In this document: piece after piece, positions 36,333 to 45,461 of the stretch
Numbering within the stretch: position 1 is the stretch's first letter
Layout of the letters: each line of letters opens with the position of its first letter
From: Streptomyces physcomitrii
GTDB lineage: Bacteria; Actinomycetota; Actinomycetes; Streptomycetales; Streptomycetaceae
Direction of reading: 5' to 3'
Length of the DNA stretch: 64,000 bases
Assembly (NCBI RefSeq): GCF_012273655.1
Contig: NZ_JAAWWP010000006.1
Coordinates: forward strand, 248,001 to 312,000
The notes under the pieces: generated by a model
The model's database searches: none
Seen by the model: only the letters and a program-made list of their open reading frames with translations
Told to the model about the DNA's origin: nothing
Made by a program: the position numbers and the translations under genes

Positions 36333-37139
36333 ATGGAGCGACCCGCCTGGGCGCCGAAGGGCATCGACATATCGGTGCCGAGCGTGTCCCGGATCTACGA
36401 CTACTACCTGGGTGGTTCGCACAACTTCGAGGTCGACCGGGATGCCGCGCGCAAGGCGATGGAGTTCCTGCCGGGTCTGCCGAAGATCATGCAGGCGAAT
36501 CGTGCCTTCATGCGCCGTGCTGTCGGTTTCGCGGTGGCGGAGGGTATCGACCAGTTCCTGGACATCGGCTCCGGAATTCCCACCTTCGGCAACGTCCACG
36601 AGATCGCCCAGCGCGCCGACCCCGAGGCGAGGGTGGTCTACGTCGACCACGACCCGGTCGCCGTCGCGCACAGCGAGGCCGTGCTCGCGGGCAACGACCG
36701 GGCCACCGTCGTCGCCGCCGACTTCCGGCGCCCGCGCGAGATCCTGACCAGCCCTCAGCTGCGCGAGACCCTCGACCTGGACCGGCCGGTCGCCCTCCTC
36801 CTGGTGGCGCTGCTGCACTTCGTCGACGACAGCGACAGGCCGCAGGAGGTCCTCGAACAGCTCCGCGGCGCCCTCGCCCCCGGCAGCCTGCTTATCCTCA
36901 CGCACGCCTCCGGCGAACTCATGCCGGCCGAGCCCACCGAGGGCGTCACCGGGGTCTACGAGAACATCCGCAACCCGCTGAAGCTGCGCGGCAAGGACGA
37001 GATCGCGCGCTTCTTCGACGGCATGGAGATCCTCGACCCCGGACTCGTACGGATGCCGGAGTGGCGGCCGGACATCGCCCCCGAGGAGGAGGACCCGTAT
37101 TCCTTTGCGGGTTACGCCGGAGTGGGGCGCACGGCGTGA
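36333..37139 (+). CDS. SAM-dependent methyltransferase (Methyltransf_19 / S-adenosyl methyltransferase family)
   Basis: A 268-residue protein of the actinobacterial family beginning with IDISVPSVSRIYDYYLGGSHNFEVDRDAA and carrying the SAM motif FLDIGSGIPTFGNVHE and later VVYVDHDPVAVAHSE. Members are numerous in Streptomyces; targets are mostly unknown. ATG 36333 has GGAG 7 bp upstream. The stop overlaps the GTG start of the GGDEF-EAL gene (GTGA), which implies coupled translation. Confidence 0.9.
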   Translation: MERPAWAPKGIDISVPSVSRIYDYYLGGSHNFEVDRDAARKAMEFLPGLPKIMQANRAFMRRAVGFAVAEGIDQFLDIGSGIPTFGNVHEIAQRADPEARVVYVDHDPVAVAHSEAVLAGNDRATVVAADFRRPREILTSPQLRETLDLDRPVALLLVALLHFVDDSDRPQEVLEQLRGALAPGSLLILTHASGELMPAEPTEGVTGVYENIRNPLKLRGKDEIARFFDGMEILDPGLVRMPEWRPDIAPEEEDPYSFAGYAGVGRTA

Positions 37140-39271
37140 CCGCGGAGCCGGACGGACCGGAAGACAGAGTACGGCGGTTCGCGACGATATGGAGCCGGGC
37201 GGTGTACCCGCTGACGGCCACCTCCCGGACGCGTCCGGAGTTCGAGGAGCAACTCTTCCCGCTGGCACGCCAGTTGAGGGACGCGCTGTGCGCCCCGGTC
37301 TTCGAGGCCGCGCGCGGACGCCCGGTCGGCGCCGCCCTGGTCGACGCGCACTGCACCGACCCGGACGCGCTCAGCCGCACCCTCGACGTGGTCGAGGCCT
37401 ACCTGGTGCTCTACTGCGGCGCCGAGGGCGACCAGGAGGAGATGCGCTCGCGCAGCGCCCGCCTCCAGCACGCCGCGGCCGCGGGCTTCGCGCACGCCCT
37501 GCGCGAGCGCACCCTGGCCGAGCAGGAGGCCATCTCCGCGGCCGCCCTCAAGGCGCGCAGCGCGGTGGCCGAGGCCCTGCACGCCAGTGAGGCCCGCTTC
37601 CGCGCCGTCTTCGAGGGCGCCGCGATAGGCATCAGCATCGCCTCCCTCGACGGCACCGTCATCGACGTCAACGACACCCTGCTGCGGATGCTCGGCACCC
37701 CCGAGCAGGTGGTCCGCAACCGCAACGTCTCGGACTGGACCCACGCCGACGACGCCCCGCACGTGTGGAACCTCTACGGCGAGCTGACCCGCGGCGAACG
37801 CGAGCACTTCCACGTGGAGAAGGCCTTCTACCGGCCGGACGGCACCGCGCTGTGGACCAACCTCTCGGTCTCCCTGCTCCGGGACGCCGAGGGCATGCCC
37901 CAGTACCAGCTGGCGCTGATGGAGGACACCACCGAGCGGCGGCTGCTCAACCTCCGGCTGCGCTACGAGGCCACCCACGACGCGCTCACCGGGCTGCCCA
38001 ACCGCACGCTGTTCTTCGAACGCCTGGAGAAGGCGCTCGCCGCGGGTCCGGAGAACCGCTTCGGCCTGTGCTACCTCGACCTGGACGGCTTCAAGACGGT
38101 CAACGACAGCCTCGGCCACGCCGCGGGCGACCGGCTGCTCGTCGAGGTGGCCGACCGCCTCCAGTCCTGCGCCACGGCCCCCGGCGAGATGGTGGCCCGC
38201 CTCGGCGGCGACGAGTTCGTCGCGCTGACCACCGGCCACGGCACCGAGCAGGAGGTCGACGAGCTCGCCGGGCGTATCATGCACGCCCTCTCCGCGCCGA
38301 TCCGTATCGATGGCCGGGAGCTGACCGTCCGCGGCAGCATCGGCATCGTGGAGGGCCCCGCCGGGGAGCGCAGCGCGGCCGAGGTGCTGCGCAGCGCCGA
38401 CATCACGATGTACCGGGCCAAGTCCGCGGGCGGCAACCGCTTCGAACTCGCCGACCCCGTCCAGGACGCCCGCGCCATCACCCGGCACGGGCTGACCACC
38501 GCGCTGCCCGCCGCGCTCGCCCGCGGCGAGTTCTTCATCGAGTACCAGCCGCTGGTCAACCTCGGCGACGGCAGCGTCCGCGGCGCCGAGGCCCTGGTGC
38601 GCTGGCTGCACCCGCAGCACGGCATCCTCGGCCCCGACCGCTTCATCGAACTCGCCGAGCACACCGGACTGATCGTGCCGCTCGGCCGCTGGGTCCTGGA
38701 GCAGTCCGTATGGCAGGCGCGGCAGTGGCAGGAGCGCCACGCGGACGCCGGGCCGCTGCGCATCAACGTCAACCTCTCGCCCTGCCAGCTCACCCACCCG
38801 GGACTGGTCTCGGACACCGTGGAGATACTGGAGCGGGTCGGGCTCGCCCCGCACAGCCTGTGCCTGGAGGTCACCGAGTCCGCGCTGATCGGCGCCGACG
38901 ACGACCTTCTGAAGCCGCTGCGCAGGCTCGCCGAGATGGGTGTCGACATCGCCCTGGACGACTTCGGTACCGGGTACTCCAACCTCGCCAACCTGCGCCG
39001 CCTGCCGGTCAGCGTCCTCAAGCTGGACCGCTCCTTCACCCAGGGCATGCAGCAGTTCCCGGCCGATCCGGTGGACCTGAAGATCGTCGAGGGGATCGTC
39101 GCCCTGGCGCACAACCTCGACCTCGCGGTCACCGTGGAGGGCGTGGAGACCGGGGCCCAGGCCGAGCAGCTGCGCGAGCTGGGCTGCGACACCGCACAGG
39201 GCTGGTACTACGCGCGTCCGGGCCCGCCGGACCGCCTGCACCAGCTCGCCCTGGCGGACGCCACCGGCTGA
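37136..39271 (+). CDS. PAS-GGDEF-EAL cyclic-di-GMP enzyme (RmdA-like architecture)
   Basis: A 711-residue cytoplasmic protein. There is an N-terminal helical domain (1-145), a PAS/PAC domain (about 150-275), GGDEF (motif RLGGDEFVAL near residue 357) and EAL (GAEALVRW near residue 484, with DDFGTGYSNL and KLDRSF later). Both active-site motifs are intact, so it could both make and degrade c-di-GMP. The layout and size match Streptomyces RmdA, which tunes c-di-GMP and development; orthology needs confirmation. Translationally coupled to the methyltransferase. Confidence 0.93.
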   Translation: MTAEPDGPEDRVRRFATIWSRAVYPLTATSRTRPEFEEQLFPLARQLRDALCAPVFEAARGRPVGAALVDAHCTDPDALSRTLDVVEAYLVLYCGAEGDQEEMRSRSARLQHAAAAGFAHALRERTLAEQEAISAAALKARSAVAEALHASEARFRAVFEGAAIGISIASLDGTVIDVNDTLLRMLGTPEQVVRNRNVSDWTHADDAPHVWNLYGELTRGEREHFHVEKAFYRPDGTALWTNLSVSLLRDAEGMPQYQLALMEDTTERRLLNLRLRYEATHDALTGLPNRTLFFERLEKALAAGPENRFGLCYLDLDGFKTVNDSLGHAAGDRLLVEVADRLQSCATAPGEMVARLGGDEFVALTTGHGTEQEVDELAGRIMHALSAPIRIDGRELTVRGSIGIVEGPAGERSAAEVLRSADITMYRAKSAGGNRFELADPVQDARAITRHGLTTALPAALARGEFFIEYQPLVNLGDGSVRGAEALVRWLHPQHGILGPDRFIELAEHTGLIVPLGRWVLEQSVWQARQWQERHADAGPLRINVNLSPCQLTHPGLVSDTVEILERVGLAPHSLCLEVTESALIGADDDLLKPLRRLAEMGVDIALDDFGTGYSNLANLRRLPVSVLKLDRSFTQGMQQFPADPVDLKIVEGIVALAHNLDLAVTVEGVETGAQAEQLRELGCDTAQGWYYARPGPPDRLHQLALADATG

Positions 39272-39350
39272 GCCACGGCACGCTCAACGGCCTCTGCCCG
39301 TACGGGAGTCGGGGCTCTCACGGTCCCGGCGCCCGGGCCGCGGAGCGGGC

Positions 39351-40265
39351 TCAGTCCGGCTTCTTCGCCGCGAGCACCGGCGCCTGGGCGAGCACCATCT
39401 GCTGGAACTCCCGGGCGGCGCGCGGCGGTGCCACATCGCTGCGGTGCGCGAGGGCGATGGTGCGCCGCAGGCCCGGGCGGGCGAGCGGGGTCACGCGCAG
39501 CCGCAGGTCCCCGCGCATCGCCACCATGCGCGGCACCACCGCCACCCCGAGCCCGGCCCGTACGAAACCGAGGACGGCGTCCATCTCGCCGCCCTCCACC
39601 GCGAACCGGGGCTCGAAGCCCTCGGCCCGGCAGGCGGCGACGGTCAGCTCCCGCAGGTCGTAGCCGTGCCGGAACATCACCAGGGGCTCGCGCTCCAGGT
39701 CGCTGATGTGCACCCGGCGCCCGCGGTCCCCGGGCGGCGGCGAGTCCGGGGCGGAGACCACCACCAGGTCCTCGTTGAGCACCTCGATGGTGGTGAGCGC
39801 GGGGGAGGGGGTCGGCAGCGGCAGCACCACCAGCGCCAGGTCCAGCGCCCCGCGCGCCAACTTCCGTACCAGGTCGTGCGATCCGCCCTCCTCGATCAGG
39901 AGCTGCACCCCGCGGAAGCGGTCGTGGAAGGCGCGCAGCACACCGGGGAGCAGGCCGGTGCACAGGCTCGGGGTCGCGCCGAGGCGCACCCGGCCGCGCC
40001 GCAGCTGGGCCAGCTCCTGGACCTCGTGCCGGGCGGTGTCCGCGTCGGCGAGGATCCGCCGGGCCAGCGGCAGCAGGGCCTCGCCCGCGTCGGTGAGGGT
40101 GATGTTGCCCCGGGCCCGCTGGAAGAGGTCCGCGCCCAGCTCCCGCTCCAGGGCGCGGATCTGCTGGGAGAGCGAGGGCTGCGCCACGTGCACCACTTCC
40201 GCCGCCCGTGTGAAGTGCCGCTCCTCGGCGACCGCGACGAAATAGGAGAGTTGCTGGAATTGCAT
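39351..40265 (-). CDS. LysR-family transcriptional regulator
   Basis: A 304-residue protein. N-terminal helix-turn-helix (LSYFVAVAEERHFTRAAEVVHVAQPSLSQQIRALERELG), then two-lobed LysR effector domain (VRLGATPSLCTGLLP, DLALVVLPL, GLGVAVVPRM). The start region is preceded by ATAG-N7-CTAT (40286-40300), a typical LysR-type dyad, so autoregulation is likely. It lies downstream of the flavin monooxygenase gene on the same strand, 84 bp apart. Confidence 0.93.
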   Translation of the reverse strand: MQFQQLSYFVAVAEERHFTRAAEVVHVAQPSLSQQIRALERELGADLFQRARGNITLTDAGEALLPLARRILADADTARHEVQELAQLRRGRVRLGATPSLCTGLLPGVLRAFHDRFRGVQLLIEEGGSHDLVRKLARGALDLALVVLPLPTPSPALTTIEVLNEDLVVVSAPDSPPPGDRGRRVHISDLEREPLVMFRHGYDLRELTVAACRAEGFEPRFAVEGGEMDAVLGFVRAGLGVAVVPRMVAMRGDLRLRVTPLARPGLRRTIALAHRSDVAPPRAAREFQQMVLAQAPVLAAKKPD

Positions 40266-40285
40266 ACCGCCAGCATAGGGCCGGT

Positions 40286-40300
40286 ATAGCGGCTGCCTAT
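40286..40300. promoter_or_regulatory. LysR-type operator dyad ATAG-N7-CTAT
   Basis: Arms 40286-40289 and 40297-40300, about 20 bp before the lysR start on the minus strand; another CATAGGG lies at 40274. Matches the T-N11-A class of LysR sites. Confidence 0.5.
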
Positions 40301-40349
40301 CGCCAAGCGCATGTCGATGCCCTGGGTTGATACGAGGGTCCGCCCCTGT

Positions 40350-41372
40350 TCAGGCCGGGTCCACCGCCGGTTCCCCCAGACCCGCCACCCGGGCCAGCCG
40401 CCGGTACGACTCGTGCAGCGCCGCCCGGTCGTACGTACTGGTGGTCACCAGGACCTCCTGCGCGCCGGTCTCCTTCAGCAGCACCTCCAGCCGCTCCGCG
40501 ACCTCCTCCTCGGTGCCGTACAGCTGGCCGCGCAGCCCCGACTCGTAGAGCTCGCGCTCCTTGGTACTCATGCTCAGCCCGTCGATCTCCGCGGCGGGGG
40601 ACAGGGGCGGGAAGGAGCCCCGGGTGCGCGCGTGGGCGGCCGCCCACGCCTCGGGGACGAGCAGCCGGCGGGCCTCCTCGGTTCCGGCGGCGACGGCGAC
40701 GGTGCCCGCCACCATGACGTACGGCTCGGGGTGCCGCGCCGAGGGCCGGAAGGCGCCGCGGTAGCGCTCGACGGCCGCCAGGAGGCGGTCCCGGCTCCTG
40801 AAGTCCCCGATGACCAGGGGCAGTCCGGCCTCGGCCGCGGTCAGCGCCCCGGCGCCGGTGGCGAGGACGAAGGCGGGGATGTCCATGCCCTCGCCGGGGC
40901 GGGCCCGCACCCCGGTGGGGGAGCCGCCGCCGAACCAGCCGAGGAGTTCCGCGAGCTGCCCGCCGAAGTCCTCCGCCTCGTCCTTGCCGCGCCCGAGGGC
41001 CCGGCGCACGCCGTCCGTGAAGCCCACCGAGCGCCCGAGGCCCATGTCGATCCGGCCCGGGAAGAGCGACTCCAGGACGCCGAACTGCTCGGCCACCACG
41101 AGGGGTTGGTGATTGGGCAGCATCACGCCGCCGGTGCCCACCCGGATCCGGCGGGTGGCCGAGGCGACCGCCGCCGCGAGCACGGTGGGCGCCGAGCCCG
41201 CCACCCCGGGGACGCCGTGGTGCTCGGCCACCCAGAACCGGTGGTAGCCCAGCTCCTCCGCCCGCCGGGCGAAGTCCACCGTCTCCCGCAGGGCCTCGGC
41301 CGGGGACCGGCCCGCCCGGATCCGGGAGCGGTCGAGGACGGAGAACCGGGTGGAGGTCAGGGAAGTGCTCAC
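40350..41372 (-). CDS. LLM-class (luciferase-like) flavin-dependent monooxygenase
   Basis: A 340-residue TIM-barrel flavoprotein of the bacterial-luciferase family (VLDRSRIRAGRSPAEALRETVDFARRAEELGYHRFWVAEHHG at the start, VGTGGVMLPNHQPLVVAEQFGVLESLFPGRIDMGLGRS next). It uses FMNH2 supplied by a reductase; the substrate is unknown. It matches the MsnO8-like group often found in actinobacteria. Followed by the lysR gene; divergent from the HAD phosphatase. Confidence 0.92.
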   Translation of the reverse strand: MSTSLTSTRFSVLDRSRIRAGRSPAEALRETVDFARRAEELGYHRFWVAEHHGVPGVAGSAPTVLAAAVASATRRIRVGTGGVMLPNHQPLVVAEQFGVLESLFPGRIDMGLGRSVGFTDGVRRALGRGKDEAEDFGGQLAELLGWFGGGSPTGVRARPGEGMDIPAFVLATGAGALTAAEAGLPLVIGDFRSRDRLLAAVERYRGAFRPSARHPEPYVMVAGTVAVAAGTEEARRLLVPEAWAAAHARTRGSFPPLSPAAEIDGLSMSTKERELYESGLRGQLYGTEEEVAERLEVLLKETGAQEVLVTTSTYDRAALHESYRRLARVAGLGEPAVDPA

Positions 41373-41471
41373 CCTGTTCTCAACACCCGGGGTGCCTCAG
41401 GATTCCCGGCCGCACCGCTACCGCCGGGGCACCCGCCCCCACGCGGTCCCCCGCGACGTACGCTGCTCGGC

Positions 41472-41960
41472 GTGACGCACGCCCGGCAGCCCCTCGCCCT
41501 GTTCGACCTGGACGGCACCCTCGCCGACACCGCCCACCGGCAGTACCACCTGCAACGCAGGCCGCGCGACTGGGACGCCTTCTTCGCCGCCGCGCCCGAG
41601 GACCCTCCGCTGGCCGAGGGCCTCGCCCTGCTGCGCGCGACGGCGAAGGAGTGCGAGATCCAGTACCTCACCGGCCGGCCGGAGCGCTGCCGGGCCGACA
41701 CCGAGGAGTGGCTCGCCCGGCAGGGGCTGCCCGCGGGGCGGATCTGGATGCGGCGCGACGACGACCGGCGCCCGGCCCGCCGCACCAAGCTGCAGCTGCT
41801 CACCGCCATCGCCCGCGACCGCGAGATCCGGATGCTGGTCGACGACGACCTCCTCGTCTGCCTGGAGGCTCAGCGGGCGGGCTTCCGGGTGATGCGCGCC
41901 GACTGGGCCGCGCCCGCCCCGGAACTCAGGGACGCCCAGGAACGGCAGGGGCGGACCTGA
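41472..41960 (+). CDS. HAD-superfamily phosphatase (polynucleotide-kinase-3'-phosphatase-like)
   Basis: A 162-residue protein with HAD motif I ALFDLDGTLADTAHR and motif II YLTGRPERCR. The RTKLQLLTAI Lys and MLVDDDLLVC Asp pair complete the active site. The pattern resembles phosphatase domains of T4 Pnk-type and related nucleotide or LNS2 phosphatases. GTG 41472 is the first start after the divergent gap and puts motif I in its normal position. Substrate unknown. Confidence 0.8.
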   Translation: MTHARQPLALFDLDGTLADTAHRQYHLQRRPRDWDAFFAAAPEDPPLAEGLALLRATAKECEIQYLTGRPERCRADTEEWLARQGLPAGRIWMRRDDDRRPARRTKLQLLTAIARDREIRMLVDDDLLVCLEAQRAGFRVMRADWAAPAPELRDAQERQGRT

Positions 41961-42005
41961 GCCCCGCCCCTGCCGCCCGGCGCCCGCCCACCCCGCGCGG
42001 GGCCG

Positions 42006-42221
42006 TCAGCTGTCCTCCTCCAGGCGGAAGCCGACCTTGACGCCCACCTGGTAGTGCTTGATCTCGCCGTCCTCGATGTGGCCGCGGACCTGGGTGACCT
42101 CGAACCAGTCCAGGTTGCGCAGGGTCCGCGAGGCCCGGCGCACCGCGTTGCGGATGGCGTCGTCGCAGCTCTCCTCGGAGGACCCGACGATCTCGGTGAC
42201 CCGGTACGTGTGGTCGGACAT
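42006..42221 (-). CDS. Dodecin (flavin-binding small protein)
   Basis: A 71-residue single-domain dodecin: YRVTEIVGSSEESCDDAIRNAVRRASRTLRNLDWFEVTQVRGHIEDGEI and a terminal beta strand. Dodecins assemble into hollow dodecamers and bind FMN, riboflavin or CoA as storage or quencher. ATG 42221 was chosen because the family N-terminus begins there. It is 137 bp downstream of egtD and probably a separate unit. Confidence 0.95.
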   Translation of the reverse strand: MSDHTYRVTEIVGSSEESCDDAIRNAVRRASRTLRNLDWFEVTQVRGHIEDGEIKHYQVGVKVGFRLEEDS

Positions 42222-42358
42222 GCGTCCACTCCTTCGTGGTGCGGGGTTCGGGCGGTGCCCGGCGGTCCCCGGCAAAGGTGCGGCGGGGACCGGCGGACAC
42301 CACTCCACGGTGCCCCAGCCCGCCGCCGTCCGCGAGGCGGCGGGCGGGCCGGGGCCGC

Positions 42359-43321
42359 TCAGCGGGCCACGCCGAGCGAGAGCGCGAAGCGGCCCGCGGC
42401 ATCCGTCCACCAGTGGGTGGTGGCGAACCCGGCGGCGGCCAGCTCCCCGCGCAGTCCCTCCTCGCGGAACTTCGCCGAGACCTCGGTCCGCAGCTCCTCC
42501 CCGGCGGCGAAGTCCACCACCAGATCGAGGGCGGCTACCTTCACGCTGAGCGGGCGCAGCGCCCGCAGGCGCATCTCGATCCACTCCTGCTCGCGGTTCC
42601 ACCGGGCCACGTGCGCGAAGTCGTCGGGGTCGAAGCCCGCGCCGAGTTCGCGGTTGACGACCAGCAGGACGTTCTTGTTGAACCGCGCGGTCACCCCCGC
42701 CGCGTCGTCGTACGCCGCGACCAGGACCGCCTCCTCCTTCACCAGGTCGGTGCCGAGCAGCAGCGCGTCGCCCGGTGCGAGCAGGGCGCGTGCCGAGGCG
42801 AGGAAGGCGGAACGTTCCGCCGGGAGCAGGTTCCCGAGGGTGCCGCCGAGGAAGGCGAGCAGCCGGGGTCCCGGGGTGTCCGGCAGGGTGAGCGCCCCGG
42901 TGAAGTCGGCGATCAGACCGTGCACATCGAGGCCGGGATGCTCCTCGGCCAGCGCCTGCCCGGCCTGGCTCAGCGCGCTCGCGCTGACGTCGACCGGTAC
43001 ATAGGCGCGCAGCCCCGCCATCTCCTCCAGGAGGTGCCGGGTCTTCTCGGAGGAGCCCGAGCCCAGCTCCACCAGGGTGCGGGCCCCGGCCGCGGCGGCG
43101 ATCTCCCCGGCGCGGTCCCGCAGGATCTCCGCCTCGGCGCGGGTCGGGTAGTACTCGTCCAGGCGCGTGATCTCCTCGAAGAGTTCGCTGCCCCGGGCGT
43201 CGTAGAACCACTTGGGCGGCAGGGTCTTGGGGGTACGGGTCAGTCCGTGCCGGACGTCGGCGCGCAGGGCGGCGCCGGTCGCGTCCTCGGGCAGGGTGCG
43301 GGTGAGATGGAACGGGCTCAC
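42359..43321 (-). CDS. egtD: L-histidine N-alpha-methyltransferase (ergothioneine)
   Basis: A 320-residue SAM methyltransferase of the EgtD family: PPKWFYDARGSELFEEITRLDEYYPTRAEAEIL near the start, VELGSGSSEKTRHLLEEM SAM motif, and AFLGGTLGNLLP. It trimethylates histidine to hercynine, the first committed step. It is last in the egtABCD operon; its ATG overlaps the egtC stop (ATGA, 43318-43321). Confidence 0.97.
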   Translation of the reverse strand: MSPFHLTRTLPEDATGAALRADVRHGLTRTPKTLPPKWFYDARGSELFEEITRLDEYYPTRAEAEILRDRAGEIAAAAGARTLVELGSGSSEKTRHLLEEMAGLRAYVPVDVSASALSQAGQALAEEHPGLDVHGLIADFTGALTLPDTPGPRLLAFLGGTLGNLLPAERSAFLASARALLAPGDALLLGTDLVKEEAVLVAAYDDAAGVTARFNKNVLLVVNRELGAGFDPDDFAHVARWNREQEWIEMRLRALRPLSVKVAALDLVVDFAAGEELRTEVSAKFREEGLRGELAAAGFATTHWWTDAAGRFALSLGVAR

Positions 43322-44073
43322 GCGGACGGCTCCTTGAGTGGGGTCAGCAGGACGTCGCCGCGCTCCGCGAGGAGCAGGGTCCGGTCCGGCACCTGCTGCC
43401 AGCGGGGATCCTCGTCATAGGGCTCGGAGGCGGCCACCGTGCCGCCGCCGGGGCGGGCGAGTACGTAGAGGGTGTCGCCCCAGGCGGTGGCGGCGATCCG
43501 CTCGCCGTCGGTGACCAGGAGGTTCAGCCGGGAGCCCGGCGCCGCCTCGGCCACCTCCCGTACGGTCGCGGCCATCGCCTCGCCCAGCTCCTCGCCCGCG
43601 CGCAGCCGCCCGAGCAGCAGCGCCCAGACGAGGGCGGAGTCGCAGCGCGCCTCCAGGCGGAGCAGCGCGGCCGGGGGCAGCCCGGCGCCGAGCGGCGCCA
43701 GGGAGTCCGGCCAGCCGGTGACCGCGCCGTTGTGGCTGAACAGCCAGCGGTCCGCCGCGAAGGGGGCGGCCGCGGCCTCCCCGTCGGCGCCCGCCTCGGT
43801 GGCGTCGCGGACCGCGGCGAGCAGGGCGCCGGTGCGCACCACCCGGGCCAGGTCCGTGAAGGACAGGTCGGCCCAGATCGGGACCGCGCGCCGGTAGCGG
43901 GCCGGTGCCGGGTCGCCCTCGGCGTACCAACCCACCCCGAAACCATCGGCGTTGACGGTGCCGTGCCGCTGGTGGCGGGGGGCCCAGGACTGCCGGTACA
44001 GCGCGTGCGGCGGCCCGAGCAGCAGGTCGCCGACGGGCAACGGCGGTCCCAGATAGGCGAGGTGACGGCACAT
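43318..44073 (-). CDS. egtC: Ergothioneine biosynthesis glutamine amidohydrolase
   Basis: A 251-residue class II amidotransferase-fold protein. Cys2 directly follows Met1 (MCRHLAYLG) and becomes the N-terminal nucleophile; HQRHGTVNADGFGVGWY and LFSHNGAVTGW are the other glutaminase motifs. It removes the gamma-glutamyl group from hercynyl-gamma-glutamylcysteine sulfoxide. ATG 44073 overlaps the egtB stop by 1 base (ATGA). Confidence 0.95.
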   Translation of the reverse strand: MCRHLAYLGPPLPVGDLLLGPPHALYRQSWAPRHQRHGTVNADGFGVGWYAEGDPAPARYRRAVPIWADLSFTDLARVVRTGALLAAVRDATEAGADGEAAAAPFAADRWLFSHNGAVTGWPDSLAPLGAGLPPAALLRLEARCDSALVWALLLGRLRAGEELGEAMAATVREVAEAAPGSRLNLLVTDGERIAATAWGDTLYVLARPGGGTVAASEPYDEDPRWQQVPDRTLLLAERGDVLLTPLKEPSA

Positions 44074-45461
44074 CAGGCGATCCCCTCCCCGGGGGCGGCG
44101 TCCCTGGCGGTGCGGAAACCGGAGAAGATCTGGCGCCGCACGGGATAGTCCCAGTTGCGGAAGGTGCCCCGGCAGGCCACCGCGTCCACGGCGAAGGAAC
44201 CGCCGCGCAGCACCTTGTACTCGGGGCCGAAGAAGACCTCCGAGTACTCCCGGTAGGGGAAGGCCGCGAAGCCCGGGTAGGGATCGAAGCCGCTGGACGT
44301 CCACTCCCAGACATCGCCGATCAACTGCCGTACGCCGAGCGGTGACCGGCCCTTCGGGTAGCTGCCCGCCGGGGCCGGGCGCAGATGGCGCTGGCCCAGG
44401 TTGGCGTGTTCCGCGGTCGGTTCGGCGTCGCCCCAGGGGAAGCGGGTGGAGCGGCCGGTCGCCGGGTCGTGGCGGGCCGCCTTCTCCCACTCCCGCTCGG
44501 TCGGCAGCCGCCGCCCCGCCCAGCGCGCGTAGGCATCGGCCTCGTACCAACTCACGTGCAGGACCGGCTCGTTCGGGGGCACCTCCTCGGTGACCCCGAA
44601 GCGGCGGCGCAGCCACCGGCCGCCCTCGCGGCGCCAGAACAGCGGGGCGGTGATCTGCTGCCTGCGCAGGTGCAGCAGGCCCTCGGGGTGCCACCAGCGG
44701 GGGTCCTCGTAGCCGCCGCTCTCCAGGAAGCGGAGGTAGGCGCCGTTGGTGACCGGGGTGGTGTCGAGGTAGTAGGCGCCGGTGGACACGCGGTGCGCCG
44801 GGCGTTCGTTGTCGAGCGCCCAGGGCTCGGTGGAGGTCCCCATGGTGAACTCGCCCGCGGGGACGAGGACTTCACCGGGCAGCTCCGGCCCCTCGGGCGG
44901 CGGCGCCGGGTCGGGGGCGGTCAGCGCGGCCTCGCCCCTGCGGAGCTGATGGGTGATCAGCATCGTCTCGTCGTGCTGCTGTTCGTGCTGGGCGATCATG
45001 CCGAAGGCGAAGCCCGCGTCGGTCAGGGGCGTTCCGCGGAAGGCGGAGCGCTCCAGTACGTCCAGGGCCCGGCCGCGCACCTCGGCGGCGTAGCGCCGCG
45101 CCTCGGCGGGCGGCAGCAGCGGCAGCGAGGGCCGCTCGGCGCGCGGGTGCTCGAAGGCGTCGTACAGCGGGTCGATCTCCGGGTGGATCGGGTCGTGGCC
45201 GCCGACGGCGCGCAGCAGCCACTGCTCCTCCTGGTTGCCGATATGGGCCAGGTCCCAGACCAGCGGGGACATCAACGGCGAGTGCTGGGCGGTGAGTTCG
45301 CGCTCGTCCACACAGTCGGTCAGCAGCGAGGTCCGCTCCCGGGCCCGCAGCAGCGCGGCGAGCGCGCGCTCGCGCAGTACCTCGGGCGGTGGTGCGGCGG
45401 CCTCTGCCGCGGCGACCGGGGCGGTCGCGGTGGTCTTCTCGGTACGGTCGCGGCCGGTCAT
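44073..45461 (-). CDS. egtB: Ergothioneine biosynthesis sulfoxide synthase
   Basis: A 462-residue protein: DinB-like N-terminal domain with the iron motif H-x3-H-x-E (AQHEQQHDETM) plus an upstream His in DLAHIGNQEEQW, and a C-terminal FGE-sulfatase domain (GEFTMGTSTEPWALDNERPAH, RLPTEREWEKAAR, VLRGGSFAVD). It joins gamma-glutamylcysteine to hercynine with O2. ATG 45461 overlaps the egtA stop (45458-45461). Confidence 0.96.
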   Translation of the reverse strand: MTGRDRTEKTTATAPVAAAEAAAPPPEVLRERALAALLRARERTSLLTDCVDERELTAQHSPLMSPLVWDLAHIGNQEEQWLLRAVGGHDPIHPEIDPLYDAFEHPRAERPSLPLLPPAEARRYAAEVRGRALDVLERSAFRGTPLTDAGFAFGMIAQHEQQHDETMLITHQLRRGEAALTAPDPAPPPEGPELPGEVLVPAGEFTMGTSTEPWALDNERPAHRVSTGAYYLDTTPVTNGAYLRFLESGGYEDPRWWHPEGLLHLRRQQITAPLFWRREGGRWLRRRFGVTEEVPPNEPVLHVSWYEADAYARWAGRRLPTEREWEKAARHDPATGRSTRFPWGDAEPTAEHANLGQRHLRPAPAGSYPKGRSPLGVRQLIGDVWEWTSSGFDPYPGFAAFPYREYSEVFFGPEYKVLRGGSFAVDAVACRGTFRNWDYPVRRQIFSGFRTARDAAPGEGIA

